Assembly: GCF_002077155.1 (NCBI RefSeq)
Contig: NZ_CP015027.1
Location: 2,892,501-2,956,500 of the forward strand
Length of the DNA: 64,000 bases
Direction: 5' to 3'
Source: Sporosarcina sp. P33
GTDB taxonomy: Bacteria > Bacillota > Bacilli > Bacillales_A > Planococcaceae
Below the pieces are notes generated by a model. That model did no database searches and was not told the DNA's origin. It saw nothing but the letters and a program-made list of their open reading frames with translations. Below are positions 29,255 to 38,624 of this stretch, in pieces. Numbering within the stretch: the stretch's first letter is position 1; each line of letters starts with the position of its first letter. The translations under genes were made by a program, and so were the position numbers.

Positions 29255-29991
29255 TGCAAATCGACGTACTCTCGCTGTTTCCGGAAATGTTTGAAGGCGT
29301 GCTGCATTCTTCCATTATGAAAAAAGCGCAGGAACAACAAGCCGCATCATTTCGAGTAACGGATTTTCGTGACTATGCAACAAATAAACATAGAAAAGTG
29401 GATGATTACCCGTATGGCGGCGGAGCGGGAATGGTATTAAAACCTGAACCTCTTTTCGCCGCAGTGGAAGCGGTGACCGGTACAGGTGAAAGCAAGCCGC
29501 GTGTCATTCTGATGTGTCCGCAGGGCGAACGCTTTACACAAAAGAAAGCAGAAGAACTTGCACAGGAGCAGCATCTGGTTTTCATCTGCGGTCATTATGA
29601 AGGGTATGACGAAAGAATCCGAGAATATTTGGTGACAGATGAAATCTCCCTGGGTGACTTCGTCCTGACAGGCGGAGAGGTGGCTTCGATGGCGATTATC
29701 GACAGTGTAGTGAGATTATTGCCGGACGTGCTTGGAAATGATCTCTCAGCTGTCCACGACTCGTTTTCGACGGGCATGCTGGAACATCCTCAGTACACCC
29801 GCCCTGCATCATTCAACGGCCTGGAAGTGCCTCCTGTGCTGTTATCAGGCAATCATGCTGAAATTGATAAGTGGAGAGAAGAGCAGGCGTTTTACCGCAC
29901 GGCTGCACGGCGCCCGGAACTATTGGAGGATGCTCCGCTTACGGATTATCAGCAAAAACTTTACCGGCAATGGAAACAAAAAAGAGACTGA
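29251..29991 (+). CDS. trmD: tRNA (guanine-37-N1)-methyltransferase TrmD
   Basis: Makes m1G37 in tRNAs and so prevents +1 frameshifting. It is a knotted SPOUT enzyme of 246 residues: [13 protein letters not shown] at the start, [22 protein letters not shown] and the knot [11 protein letters not shown], then the conserved YTRPASFNG. Two adjacent ATGs (29251, 29254) overlap the rimM stop; either may be used. Confidence 0.96.
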   Translation: MMQIDVLSLFPEMFEGVLHSSIMKKAQEQQAASFRVTDFRDYATNKHRKVDDYPYGGGAGMVLKPEPLFAAVEAVTGTGESKPRVILMCPQGERFTQKKAEELAQEQHLVFICGHYEGYDERIREYLVTDEISLGDFVLTGGEVASMAIIDSVVRLLPDVLGNDLSAVHDSFSTGMLEHPQYTRPASFNGLEVPPVLLSGNHAEIDKWREEQAFYRTAARRPELLEDAPLTDYQQKLYRQWKQKRD

Positions 29992-29993
29992 AT

Positions 29994-30021
29994 TTGCTTG
30001 ATTCGCCAACTTGCATATGAT
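29994..30021 (+). promoter_or_regulatory. Promoter for rplS
   Basis: TTGCTT (29994-29999), 16 bases, TATGAT (30016-30021), directly after trmD. Confidence 0.5.
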
Positions 30022-30026
30022 ATGAT

Positions 30027-30117
30027 TTATTAAGCGCTTTTTAAGAGCGCCTATTTTACTGTTGTTCCGCTGCAATTCAACACGTGCAAGAGCATCAGAA
30101 AAGAAGGAGAGAAAAAC
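30027..30117 (+). promoter_or_regulatory. Candidate rplS (L19) mRNA leader
   Basis: About 90 untranslated bases lie between the promoter and rplS. They begin with a hairpin, GCGCT (30034-30038) with AGCGC (30046-30050), and end in AAGAAGGAGAG before the ATG. Firmicutes commonly carry an L19 autoregulatory leader here. I could not match the full consensus by eye, so the call rests on position and the first hairpin. Confidence 0.4.
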
Positions 30118-30462
30118 ATGCAAAAACTAATTGCAGATATTACAAAAGATCAGTTGCGCACTGAGCACCCTTCATTCCGTCCCGGTGACACTCTTCGCTT
30201 ACACGTGAAGATCATTGAGGGAACTCGTGAGCGTATCCAGTTATTCGAAGGTGTTGTTATCAAACGCCGCGGTGGTGGAATCAGCGAAACTTTCACTGTC
30301 CGTAAAATTTCAAACGGTGTTGGAGTGGAACGTACATTCCCATTACACACACCAAAACTTGCAAAAATTGAAGTAACTCGTCGCGGTAAAGTTCGTCGTG
30401 CGAAATTGTACTACTTGCGTAAATTGCGCGGTAAAGCAGCACGTATTAAAGAACTCCGCTAA
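30118..30462 (+). CDS. rplS: 50S ribosomal protein L19
   Basis: Large-subunit protein at the subunit interface, 114 residues. Family marks are the SH3-like core [49 protein letters not shown], and the basic C-terminus [17 protein letters not shown]. It is preceded by a strong SD and followed by a terminator. Confidence 0.97.
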   Translation: MQKLIADITKDQLRTEHPSFRPGDTLRLHVKIIEGTRERIQLFEGVVIKRRGGGISETFTVRKISNGVGVERTFPLHTPKLAKIEVTRRGKVRRAKLYYLRKLRGKAARIKELR

Positions 30463-30478
30463 TCAGATAAGCAAAACG

Positions 30479-30511
30479 AAGGGGGCCTTGCATTTGGCCT
30501 CCTTTCTTTTT
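30479..30511 (+). terminator. Terminator after rplS
   Basis: AAGGGGGCC (30479-30487) pairs with GGCCTCCTT (30496-30504, one G-T pair), followed by TCTTTTT. Confidence 0.8.
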
Positions 30512-30538
30512 GCTCCGAATGACAAATAACTGTACAAT
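30510..30538 (+). promoter_or_regulatory. Promoter for lepB
   Basis: TTGCTC (30510-30515), 17 bases, TACAAT (30533-30538). Its -35 touches the end of the rplS terminator. Confidence 0.6.
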
Positions 30539-30567
30539 AATAACAGACAAGGCAGGAGGCAGGACTG

Positions 30568-31131
30568 ATGGAAGAAAAGAAAACGAGAAGTGAAGGCTTA
30601 GAATGGATCAAAGCGCTGTTAATTGCATTTGGATTGGCTGCTATTATACGTATCTTTTTATTCACGCCAATCGTTGTCGACGGAATTTCCATGATGCCGA
30701 CATTGGAGCATGGAGACCGCATGATTGTCAATAAAATCGGTTATACCATCGGCGAACCGCATCGTTTTGATATCGTCGTGTTTCATGCACCCGAACAGAA
30801 AGACTATATCAAACGTGTAATTGGTCTGCCTGGCGACACGGTGGAATACAAGGACGATGTGCTTTATATAAACGACAAAGCGTATGAAGAACCGTATCTT
30901 GATCAATATAAAGCCGAAGTGCAGGACGGAACGCTGACAGAAGATTTCACACTGCAGGATGTCCCGCAAATCGAGGCGGAAACAGTGCCGGAGGATCATG
31001 TATTTGTGATGGGCGACAATCGTCGGAAGAGCAAAGACTCAAGACATATCGGTGCGGTATCGATCGATGAAATCATCGGCAGCACAAGTGTGGTATTTTG
31101 GCCGATCAAAGATTTCGGTCTTGTGAAATAA
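30568..31131 (+). CDS. lepB: Signal peptidase I
   Basis: Membrane serine protease that removes signal peptides from secreted proteins. A short cytoplasmic N-terminus precedes one transmembrane helix (about residues 12-32, ALLIAFGLAAIIRIFLF). The catalytic serine is Ser41 in GISMMPTL and the general-base lysine is Lys82 in DYIKRVIGLPGD; GDNRRKSKDSR follows. The length is 187, SipS-like. In B. subtilis no sip gene sits here, but other Bacillales place one next to rbgA. Confidence 0.95.
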   Translation: MEEKKTRSEGLEWIKALLIAFGLAAIIRIFLFTPIVVDGISMMPTLEHGDRMIVNKIGYTIGEPHRFDIVVFHAPEQKDYIKRVIGLPGDTVEYKDDVLYINDKAYEEPYLDQYKAEVQDGTLTEDFTLQDVPQIEAETVPEDHVFVMGDNRRKSKDSRHIGAVSIDEIIGSTSVVFWPIKDFGLVK

Positions 31132-31149
31132 CGAAAGGAGACGATTCGA

Positions 31150-32004
31150 TTGACCATTCAGTGGTTTCCGGGCCATATGGCGAAAGCGAGACGCGAAGTC
31201 TCTGAAAAACTGAAATTAGTGGATATTGTGTTTGAATTAATAGACGCGAGATTACCGCTCTCTTCACGTAATCCAATGATTGATGAACTCATCCATCAAA
31301 AACCCAGACTGCTTATTTTAAACAAAATGGACCTGGCGGATGAAGTGCAGACCAAACGCTGGATTGCATATTTTGAAGAGCAGGGTTTTCGCACCGTTGC
31401 GATTAACTCATTTGAAGGAAAAGGCCTGCAAACAGTTATGAAAGCAGCGAAAGAAATACTGCAGCCGAAATTTGACCGCATGAAGCAGCGAGGGATCCGC
31501 CCTGGTGCAATCCGCGCAATGATTGTCGGCATTCCAAACGTAGGGAAATCGACATTGATCAACCGGCTGGCAAAGAAAAATATTGCAAAAACAGGTAATA
31601 AACCAGGCGTCACGAAAGCCCAGCAATGGATTAAATATGGCAAAGAACTTGAATTACTTGATACACCGGGCGTACTCTGGCCGAAGTTTGAAGATCCCGA
31701 AGCGGGTTATAAACTGGCATTGACGGGCGCGATTAAAGATTCCATACTGAATATGGAAGAGCTGGCGGTCTACGGACTCCGCTTTTTGGAAGCGCATTAT
31801 CCGGAGCGGCTTGAGCAGCGTTATGAGATGTCAGAAGTCGGTGAAAACATTCAAGCGCTGTTCGATAAGATCGGTGAACGCCGGAAAGTATACGGTGCCG
31901 GCGGAGAAATAGATTATGACAAAGTCGCCGAGATGGTTGTGCAGGACATACGAGACCAGCAGGCAGGTAAATTAACATTTGATTTCCCGGAAGAATTTGA
32001 ATAA
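31150..32004 (+). CDS. rbgA: Ribosome biogenesis GTPase RbgA (YlqF)
   Basis: Circularly permuted GTPase needed for late 50S assembly. Motif order is G4 (LNKMDLAD), then G1 ([14 protein letters not shown]), then G3 ([11 protein letters not shown]), followed by a C-terminal RNA-binding helical domain. The start is TTG, 9 bases after GAAAGGAG, giving [16 protein letters not shown] as in the family. The length is 284. Confidence 0.95.
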   Translation: MTIQWFPGHMAKARREVSEKLKLVDIVFELIDARLPLSSRNPMIDELIHQKPRLLILNKMDLADEVQTKRWIAYFEEQGFRTVAINSFEGKGLQTVMKAAKEILQPKFDRMKQRGIRPGAIRAMIVGIPNVGKSTLINRLAKKNIAKTGNKPGVTKAQQWIKYGKELELLDTPGVLWPKFEDPEAGYKLALTGAIKDSILNMEELAVYGLRFLEAHYPERLEQRYEMSEVGENIQALFDKIGERRKVYGAGGEIDYDKVAEMVVQDIRDQQAGKLTFDFPEEFE

Positions 32005-32006
32005 TT

Positions 32007-32050
32007 AAAAGCAACGGCTTGGGATGGAGTTTCCCGGCCGTTGCTTTTTT
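32007..32050 (+). terminator. Terminator after rbgA
   Basis: AAAAGCAACGGC (32007-32018) pairs with GCCGTTGCTTTT (32037-32048), with a T run. Confidence 0.85.
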
Positions 32051-32119
32051 GTCGAAAAAATGATTTGGGAACCGATATAATACATAGACAATAACTTTTC
32101 AGATGGACAGGTGAAGAAA

Positions 32120-32893
32120 ATGATGACGATACAGCAAATAAAAAAACAACTGGAGAACTTGCAGGAACCGAACGAGTGGCTGGAAGAACTGCAGTCCGAT
32201 CAGCGCAAAGGTGTCCGGCAGGCGATCAGCCAATGGCATAAACGGTACGAAAAAAGCCAATTGCTTGTACAGGAATTCCAGCAGAAAAAAGCATTTGATG
32301 ATTCCTATAGATCGAACCGGATTCAATTGATTGCAGGAGTTGATGAAGCGGGAAGAGGACCGCTTGCTGGACCGGTTGTCACAGCTGCCGTCATTCTTCC
32401 GGAGGAGTGTCCTGGGTTAATCGGATTGGATGATTCAAAGAAAGTATCAAAAGAAAAAAGACAGGAATTTGCCGCTCTAATTAAAGAACAGGCTATAGCG
32501 TACGCTGTACACGTGCAGCCCGCCGCTCGGATAGATGAACTGAATATCTATCAGGCGACGAAACAGTCGATGGAAACAGCCGTCAGCAGCCTGGAAACGG
32601 CACCCCATGCAGTGATAGCTGACGCGATGAATCTGAATCTGGAATGTCCTTGTTATTCCATTGTAAAAGGTGACGAAAAAAGTTTGGCAATCGCAGCAGC
32701 TTCCATTTTAGCCAAAACAACACGGGATGCGCTGATGAACGAATTGCATGAAAAGTTTCCTTGGTACGCATTCAATGAAAATGCGGGTTACGGAACTGCC
32801 AAGCACCTTCAAGGACTTGAAACGCACGGGTTTTGCGAACATCACCGGAAAACTTTTGAACCGATTAAAACGATGTGGAGGAACAGACAATGA
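32120..32893 (+). CDS. rnhB: Ribonuclease HII
   Basis: Removes ribonucleotides and RNA-DNA hybrids from DNA. After a helical N-terminal extension of about 65 residues (normal in Bacillales) the catalytic core shows AGVDEAGRGPLAGPVV with the first Asp and Glu, then LDDSKKVS and IADAMNL. I chose ATG 32120; ATG 32123 (MTIQQIKKQL) is equally good. A GTG at 32111 overlaps the SD. A perfect TATAAT at 32076-32081 has no clear -35. Confidence 0.93.
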   Translation: MMTIQQIKKQLENLQEPNEWLEELQSDQRKGVRQAISQWHKRYEKSQLLVQEFQQKKAFDDSYRSNRIQLIAGVDEAGRGPLAGPVVTAAVILPEECPGLIGLDDSKKVSKEKRQEFAALIKEQAIAYAVHVQPAARIDELNIYQATKQSMETAVSSLETAPHAVIADAMNLNLECPCYSIVKGDEKSLAIAAASILAKTTRDALMNELHEKFPWYAFNENAGYGTAKHLQGLETHGFCEHHRKTFEPIKTMWRNRQ

Positions 32894-35049
32894 ATCTTAG
32901 CTCCTTATCCATTTCATCCGCCGGCGCAGCTTCAACTGAAACGAAGCCGCTGACTTTAAGGGAAGGTCAGATGATTCACGGGAAGATCGCTCAATTATTC
33001 CCGGGGCAAATGGCGCAAGTGCAAGTAGGAAATCAGCGGCTGTATGCAAAACTGGAAGTCCCTATGCAGGCAGGAGATCAATATTTCTTCAAAGTCAACG
33101 GCACGGAACCTGAGTTACAATTGCAAGTCATTTCCGGTCCTATGCGGAGCGGGGAAGGTCAGTCTGCACAACTGTCACAGCTGATGGAGTCGCTGGACTT
33201 GCCGAAAACACAGGAAATGAAGGATATGCTGACCGCGATTATCAGGCAAAAGATTCCGGTCACAAAAGAAAACCTCCTTGAAGCTGTGACTCTCCTGCAA
33301 TCTGCGCCCCGGGGGATGAAAGCGATTGCCGTTGAAACGCTCGGTAAAATGGCAGAGTCGCGTCTTCCTATTACGCCGTCAGTCTTCCGCTCATTGCTTC
33401 AGGCGCAAAGCGGCACGATTTCACAGCAACTCACCACACTGCAGACCGCCATTCAAAAAGAGCCCAATCTGTCTCCTGCGCTGCGGGAACAGCTAGTAAC
33501 GACCATGCAGGCGTTATCCACTCCTGCAGGCCAGGCTGTCGGCAGGGAGCTGCTAGGGTCGGCCTTGTCGCAGCTGCTGGATCCGCAAACCGATAGAACA
33601 GAGAGGTTTGCAGCGCTGCAGCTTCTGAAAAGCGCGGATATTTTGCCTGCGCGCACATCACTGGCTAACCTTCCGCAAGTATTAGCCGAATTGGTGACGA
33701 ATACGGCGGATGCGAAAACAGCGGCAAATGCTGCGTCCAGTCAAACGGCAGCGGCAAATGCTATCTTGACACAGCTCAGTCAATTAACCCAGGCTGCTGC
33801 TGCGAATCAGCAGACTGTCAGTGCGATTATGCAAAATATTACCCGCCAGCTCGCCAATACATCTCTGCCGGAATCTGTGAAGCATACATTACAGACCGTG
33901 CTCAATCAGCTGACTCAGCAGCCTGTGACGGAAGCCGCAAAAGCTGCAGTCATCGAACAGTTCAGCAGAGTATTCACAGAGGCGGGCGCTGCAGCCGCAC
34001 CATCTGCGCTGGCTTCGGTTCAGAACATCCAGACTGCCATTAGCCGATTAAGCCAGACGCCCGCAGCTGATCTGCAGAGGATCGAAGCAATTGAACAGCA
34101 CCTGGCCCGCCACCTTCAAAATAATTCCGCATTACCTGAACCTGTGAAACAGGCACTGCAAAACAGTATGAGCCCATTTACACAACAGCCCCTGACTGAA
34201 ACCGCAAAAACAGCAGCGGTTGAACAACTAAGTCACGCGTTACTGCAGCAGGCGGGCAGGCAGGACGTCTCAAGGGAAGTGCAGCAGGCCTTACAATCTC
34301 TGTTCATACCGTCGGATAAATCTGAGGAAGCGATGCGTTCGCTGTACCGGGCGGCAGAAAGTTCCGCCAATAACCATATCAGGCAAATTCTTCGGGCCGC
34401 AGAAACACAAGTGTCTCAAACGATGAATGGGCCAGTCATGAAAGAGGCAATCCAGCATATTGTCAGCACACTTGGTTTGAATTACGAAGCTGTGCTTAAC
34501 GGCAAGGACCCCGATTTGTCGAATATTGCCCATACATTGAAACCGCAATTATTGGCCATACTACAGGATCCGTCACTGTCTCCTCCGTTGCGGGATGCAG
34601 CGGAAACCATGGTGCTGCGCATGAATGGGACAGTAATCCAGTCTGGAGATACAGGGCTGCAGCATCAATTGATCATGCAGCTGCCTTTGGAAATGTTCGG
34701 TAAAAAAATCGACGCGACGCTTCAGTGGAACGGCAGAATGAAAGAAAATGGTCAGATCGACCCGTCATTTGCGCGGATATTATTTTATTTGGAGCTCGAA
34801 TCACTGTCGACTACACTGGTTGACATGCATGTGCAGAACAAGGTGGTAAACTTGACAATTTTCAATGGAATTTCTTCTTTGAAAACTACGGGAATGCCAT
34901 TTCAGGTACAGCTGAAAGAAGGTCTGGAAAAAGCGGGGTATAAGCTGTCGGGCATTTCGTTTAAACCGTTTACAGAACAGCAGCAAATCAGCGAAAAAGC
35001 TGCCAGTTCCCCCCATTTTGATGAGGGAGGAGTGGATTACAGGATATGA
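32890..35049 (+). CDS. ylqG: FliK-like protein YlqG, function unknown
   Basis: A protein of 719 residues that overlaps rnhB. The first 80 residues look like a small beta domain (GQMIHGKIAQLFPGQMAQVQ). The middle is Gln/Ala/Thr-rich and helical, with an imperfect duplication of about 89 residues (modules starting near residues 304 and 393). The last 110 residues resemble the hook-length-control C-terminal fold of FliK (PFQVQLKEGLEKAGYKLSGI). In B. subtilis ylqG occupies the same place but is shorter as I recall. Its partner ylqH follows with an ATGA overlap. The function is not established. Confidence 0.8.
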   Translation: MNLSSLSISSAGAASTETKPLTLREGQMIHGKIAQLFPGQMAQVQVGNQRLYAKLEVPMQAGDQYFFKVNGTEPELQLQVISGPMRSGEGQSAQLSQLMESLDLPKTQEMKDMLTAIIRQKIPVTKENLLEAVTLLQSAPRGMKAIAVETLGKMAESRLPITPSVFRSLLQAQSGTISQQLTTLQTAIQKEPNLSPALREQLVTTMQALSTPAGQAVGRELLGSALSQLLDPQTDRTERFAALQLLKSADILPARTSLANLPQVLAELVTNTADAKTAANAASSQTAAANAILTQLSQLTQAAAANQQTVSAIMQNITRQLANTSLPESVKHTLQTVLNQLTQQPVTEAAKAAVIEQFSRVFTEAGAAAAPSALASVQNIQTAISRLSQTPAADLQRIEAIEQHLARHLQNNSALPEPVKQALQNSMSPFTQQPLTETAKTAAVEQLSHALLQQAGRQDVSREVQQALQSLFIPSDKSEEAMRSLYRAAESSANNHIRQILRAAETQVSQTMNGPVMKEAIQHIVSTLGLNYEAVLNGKDPDLSNIAHTLKPQLLAILQDPSLSPPLRDAAETMVLRMNGTVIQSGDTGLQHQLIMQLPLEMFGKKIDATLQWNGRMKENGQIDPSFARILFYLELESLSTTLVDMHVQNKVVNLTIFNGISSLKTTGMPFQVQLKEGLEKAGYKLSGISFKPFTEQQQISEKAASSPHFDEGGVDYRI

Positions 35050-35330
35050 AAGAAGAACGCTATATCCGTAAAGAAGCCGTTGCGCTGTCTTATGATCCAG
35101 AGGTGGCAGATGCGCCGAAAGTTATCGCCAAGGGAAAAGGGAAGATTGCGGAAAATATACTGGAACGTGCGGCAGCGCATGATATTCCCGTTCAGGAAGA
35201 TCCGAGTCTGCTGGAATTGCTTGGTCAATTAAATGTCAATGAAACAATCCCTGAAGAACTTTATCAGGCAGTATCTGAAGTGTTTGCTTATGTTTACCGT
35301 TTAGACCGGGAAAAAGGTGGTAAGCAATAA
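35046..35330 (+). CDS. ylqH: FlhB C-terminal domain-like protein YlqH
   Basis: A 94-residue protein resembling the cytoplasmic C-terminal domain of the flagellar export switch FlhB: AVALSYDPEVADAPKVIAKGKGKIAENILERA, then VQEDPSLLELL and EVFAYVYRLD, matching the end of FlhB. The autocleavage motif NPTH is absent, and so are the transmembrane helices. It is coupled to the FliK-like ylqG, so the pair mimics a ruler and switch outside the flagellar operon. The function is unknown. Confidence 0.85.
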   Translation: MKEERYIRKEAVALSYDPEVADAPKVIAKGKGKIAENILERAAAHDIPVQEDPSLLELLGQLNVNETIPEELYQAVSEVFAYVYRLDREKGGKQ

Positions 35331-35385
35331 AGAAGAGCCGATGAATTGTAAGAATCTATAGAAATTAAATTAGCAATAGCGATTC

Positions 35386-35415
35386 TTGGACAATGTGTGA
35401 CGGTTTGATTACAAT
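35386..35415 (+). promoter_or_regulatory. Probable promoter for sucCD
   Basis: TTGGAC (35386-35391), 18 bases, TACAAT (35410-35415), in the 136-bp gap after ylqH. A 7-bp inverted repeat AAGAATC/GATTCTT (35350-35356, 35381-35387) abuts the -35 and could be a regulator site. Confidence 0.5.
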
Positions 35416-35466
35416 AATAAAGTAGTTAAGCTTCAAGCAATTGCAAATCGAATGGAGGCAGTACGT

Positions 35467-36627
35467 ATGAACATCCATGAATATCAAGGGAAGCAGCTAT
35501 TAAGAGATTACGGAGTGGCTGTTTCGAAAGGCCGTGTCGCTTTTTCACCAAAAGAAGCAGTGGCAGTGGCGAAAGAACTCGGTACTACGCCGATTGTGGT
35601 AAAAGCACAAATACACGCGGGCGGACGAGGGAAAGCCGGCGGTGTCAAAATTGTAAAAAATCTTGATGACGTCCGGGCAGTAGCAGCTGATTTGATCGGC
35701 AAGCAGCTCGTTACGCACCAAACAGGTCCTGAAGGTCAGGAAATAAAACGACTTCTTGTTGAAGAAGGAATCGATATTGACCAGGAATTTTACATTGGTC
35801 TGGTCGTGGACCGCGCAACTGACCGCGTAACGTTAATGGGGTCTGCTGAAGGCGGAGTAGAAATAGAAGAAGTTGCTGAAAAAAATCCGGAAAAGATTTT
35901 TTATGAAGTAATAGATCCGGTAGTGGGATTGGCTCCTTTCCAGGCGCGCCGCATGGCGTTCAACATGCAAATCCCAAGTAAGTTAATCAATAAAGCTGTA
36001 GGTCTATTCTTAGGATTGTATAAAGTATTCAGTGAAAAAGACGCATCGATCGTAGAGATTAATCCGCTAGTCGTAACAAAGGACGAGCGTGTACTTGCGC
36101 TGGATGCAAAATTCAACTTTGACGATAATGCCACATTCCGTCATAAAGATATTGTCGAATTACGCGATTTTGATGAAGAAGATCCGAAAGAAATCGAAGC
36201 ATCCAAACATGACTTAAGTTATATTTCCCTTGACGGAAATATCGGCTGTATGGTTAATGGTGCCGGTTTAGCGATGGCTACAATGGATACGATTCATTAT
36301 TATGGCGGAGAACCCGCTAACTTCCTGGATGTTGGGGGCGGCGCCAAGAAAGAAAAAGTTGCAGCTGCTTTCAAAATTATTTTGTCAGATCCTAAAGTAA
36401 AAGGGATTTTCGTTAATATCTTTGGCGGAATCATGAAATGTGACGTAATTGCAGAAGGTGTAATTGAAGCAGCGAAAGAAGTGGGTCTTCAAGTGCCTCT
36501 TGTTGTGCGTCTTGAAGGAACGAATGTGGAACGCGGGAAAGCTTTGCTGAAAGAATCCGGAATTAATATTGTTGCAGCGGATTCTATGGCAGAAGGTGCG
36601 AAAAAAATCGTTGAGTTGATAGGATAA
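35467..36627 (+). CDS. sucC: Succinyl-CoA ligase, beta subunit
   Basis: TCA-cycle enzyme subunit that, with SucD, makes succinate and ATP/GTP from succinyl-CoA. It has an ATP-grasp fold: [55 protein letters not shown] and the C-terminal [12 protein letters not shown]. The ATG at 35467 follows ATGGAGG by 8 bases and gives the standard 386 residues. An ATG 15 bases upstream lies in the SD. Confidence 0.96.
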   Translation: MNIHEYQGKQLLRDYGVAVSKGRVAFSPKEAVAVAKELGTTPIVVKAQIHAGGRGKAGGVKIVKNLDDVRAVAADLIGKQLVTHQTGPEGQEIKRLLVEEGIDIDQEFYIGLVVDRATDRVTLMGSAEGGVEIEEVAEKNPEKIFYEVIDPVVGLAPFQARRMAFNMQIPSKLINKAVGLFLGLYKVFSEKDASIVEINPLVVTKDERVLALDAKFNFDDNATFRHKDIVELRDFDEEDPKEIEASKHDLSYISLDGNIGCMVNGAGLAMATMDTIHYYGGEPANFLDVGGGAKKEKVAAAFKIILSDPKVKGIFVNIFGGIMKCDVIAEGVIEAAKEVGLQVPLVVRLEGTNVERGKALLKESGINIVAADSMAEGAKKIVELIG

Positions 36628-36645
36628 GAAAGGCAGGTACAAATC

Positions 36646-37548
36646 ATGAGTATTTATGTAAATAAAGATACAAAAGTAATTGTACAAGGAATTACAGGTT
36701 CCACTGCCCTGTTCCACACACAGCAAATGTTGGAATATGGTACGAAAATTGTCGCTGGCGTAACGCCTGGTAAAGGCGGTCAGACGGTGGAAGGCGTGCC
36801 GGTATTTGACACTGTGGAAGAAGCAGTTAAAGAAACAGGGGCAACTGTTTCCATCATTTACGTTCCTGCACCATATGCAGCGGATGCAATTATGGAAGGC
36901 GTCGATGCCGGACTTGACATGACAATCTGTATTACAGAGCATATACCTGTCCTTGACATGATTAAAGTGAAACGTTATATGGAAGGCAAAAAGACTCGAT
37001 TGATCGGTCCGAACTGTCCGGGTGTCATTACGGCGGATGAAACGAAAATCGGCATTATGCCTGGCTATATTCATACAAAAGGTCACGTGGGCGTTGTTTC
37101 ACGTTCAGGGACACTAACGTATGAAGCGGTTCATCAGCTGACGCAGGAAGGAATCGGCCAGACTACTGCAGTAGGAATCGGGGGAGACCCGGTAAACGGC
37201 ACGAACTTTATTGACGTCCTGAAAGAGTTCAATGAAGACCCTGAAACATATGCAGTGGTCATGATCGGTGAAATCGGCGGTACGGCGGAAGAAGAAGCTG
37301 CTGAATGGGTGAAAGAACATATGACCAAGCCTGTAGTAGGCTTCATTGGCGGTCAGACAGCCCCTGAAGGTAAGCGTATGGGCCATGCTGGTGCGATTAT
37401 TTCAGGCGGTAAGGGTACTGCTGCAGAAAAGATCAAAGCATTGCAGGCAGCGGATATTCAAGTTGCAGAAACACCATCGGTTATCGGTGAAACATTGATT
37501 AAAGTCCTGAAAGAAAAAGGTCTGTACGAGAAATGTAAAACGAAGTAA
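36646..37548 (+). CDS. sucD: Succinyl-CoA ligase, alpha subunit
   Basis: Binds CoA and carries the phosphohistidine. Family marks are [47 protein letters not shown] and the active-site His segment [12 protein letters not shown]. The length of 300 is standard. It follows sucC by 18 bases and ends at a terminator. Confidence 0.97.
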   Translation: MSIYVNKDTKVIVQGITGSTALFHTQQMLEYGTKIVAGVTPGKGGQTVEGVPVFDTVEEAVKETGATVSIIYVPAPYAADAIMEGVDAGLDMTICITEHIPVLDMIKVKRYMEGKKTRLIGPNCPGVITADETKIGIMPGYIHTKGHVGVVSRSGTLTYEAVHQLTQEGIGQTTAVGIGGDPVNGTNFIDVLKEFNEDPETYAVVMIGEIGGTAEEEAAEWVKEHMTKPVVGFIGGQTAPEGKRMGHAGAIISGGKGTAAEKIKALQAADIQVAETPSVIGETLIKVLKEKGLYEKCKTK

Positions 37549-37552
37549 ACTG

Positions 37553-37583
37553 AAAGGAGCAGCGTAATCGCTGCTCCTTTTTT
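37553..37583 (+). terminator. Terminator after sucD
   Basis: AAAGGAGCAGCG (37553-37564) pairs perfectly with CGCTGCTCCTTT (37569-37580), then T residues. Confidence 0.9.
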
Positions 37584-37620
37584 CGTGCTCTTGCTTGTAG
37601 TGTCGATTAAGGAGCATTCA

Positions 37621-38496
37621 ATGATCTATACAAATCAGCAGCAGCAATTGATAAATATGCATTACATCCACCCTGTGCCGTTCAACCGCTTTCATTTGCT
37701 GCTGCAGGAAAATCCTTCACTTGAAAATCTGGAAACTTACTCTGTGCTGCAATGGGCATATTTTTTCGGGCTGACAGCCGAAAAAGCAGCCAAGTTATCC
37801 GGCCAATATGCAGAAATATCCGCACTTCCCATCCTGAATTTATTGAAAAAAACGGACTGCATCCCTATCCCGTATTTTCACCCTGATTATCCGGATGAAT
37901 TAAAGCAATTATGTGATCCGCCCGCTGTGCTGTATAGTAAAGGTGACATTACGTTACTGAAAACCAGACCCCGAGTGGGAATTATCGGTTCCCGTAAAGC
38001 CACAGTGTATTCAAAAAAAGCCCTGGACTTCATCGTGCCGCCGCTTGTGGACAATCGTATCCCTATTGTATCGGGGCTCGCTGAAGGCGCGGATACGATG
38101 GCTCACCGGGCCGCCATCCACTACGGGGGGAAAACGATCGGTGTGCTGGGGCATGGATTTTCTCATATATATCCGAAGAAAAATAAAGAAATTGCAGAGA
38201 AAATGGCGAAAAATCATTTGCTCGTAACAGAATATCCGCCGTACTTGCCGCCGGCCAAATGGACGTTTCCTATGCGCAATCGGATCATCAGCGGTTTATC
38301 GGATGCACTCGTCATAACCGAGTCCGTTGAAAGAAGCGGAACGATGAGTACTGTGGAGCATGCGCTTGATCATGGAAAAGAAATTTTCGCGGTTCCCGGC
38401 GCCATCGATTCACCGCTTTCTGCAGGCCCGAATAAGCTGTTGGATGAAGGCGCTAAGCCATTATGGAGCGGATTTCAGATTATCGATTTGTTATAG
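37621..38496 (+). CDS. dprA: DNA processing protein DprA (Smf)
   Basis: Protects incoming single-stranded DNA during transformation and loads RecA. It has the Rossmann-like DprA fold: VGIIGSRKATVYSKKA, SGLAEGADTMAHRAA, GVLGHGFSHIYPKKN, EYPPYLPPAKWTFPMRNRIISGLS and EVFAVPGA-like EIFAVPGAIDSP. The ATG at 37621 is 6 bases after AAGGAG and gives 291 residues; upstream in-frame starts have no SD. Presence of dprA alone does not show natural competence. Confidence 0.94.
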   Translation: MIYTNQQQQLINMHYIHPVPFNRFHLLLQENPSLENLETYSVLQWAYFFGLTAEKAAKLSGQYAEISALPILNLLKKTDCIPIPYFHPDYPDELKQLCDPPAVLYSKGDITLLKTRPRVGIIGSRKATVYSKKALDFIVPPLVDNRIPIVSGLAEGADTMAHRAAIHYGGKTIGVLGHGFSHIYPKKNKEIAEKMAKNHLLVTEYPPYLPPAKWTFPMRNRIISGLSDALVITESVERSGTMSTVEHALDHGKEIFAVPGAIDSPLSAGPNKLLDEGAKPLWSGFQIIDLL

Positions 38497-38516
38497 GTAA
38501 TTGCCATCCAATCGCA

Positions 38517-38570
38517 TTGCAAAATGTTTAAAAGGTTGCATTATCCCGAAAACTGTTATACATTTTGCAA
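38517..38570. repeat. 11-bp perfect inverted repeat around the topA promoter
   Basis: TTGCAAAATGT (38517-38527) and ACATTTTGCAA (38560-38570) are exact reverse complements, 32 bases apart. The left arm lies upstream of the -35 and the right arm covers most of the -10 and the expected start of transcription. Confidence 0.85.
38536..38564 (+). promoter_or_regulatory. Promoter for topA
   Basis: TTGCAT (38536-38541), 17 bases, TACATT (38559-38564), 60 bases before the topA start codon. Confidence 0.6.
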
Positions 38571-38624
38571 CAGATATTCTTTTGCTGAATAAATATAAAG
38601 AAATCTCTCTGAGGAGGGAACGAT

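Noticed and set aside
32076..32081. TATAAT upstream of rnhB as a promoter
   Set aside because: The best -35 (TTGTCG) is 21 bases away. A promoter is likely here after the rbgA terminator, but I could not define it.
36385..37086. A 233-codon minus-strand frame opposite sucC/sucD
   Set aside because: It lies entirely antisense to two well-conserved genes, is rich in Cys/His/Phe as reverse-strand shadows are, and matches no family.
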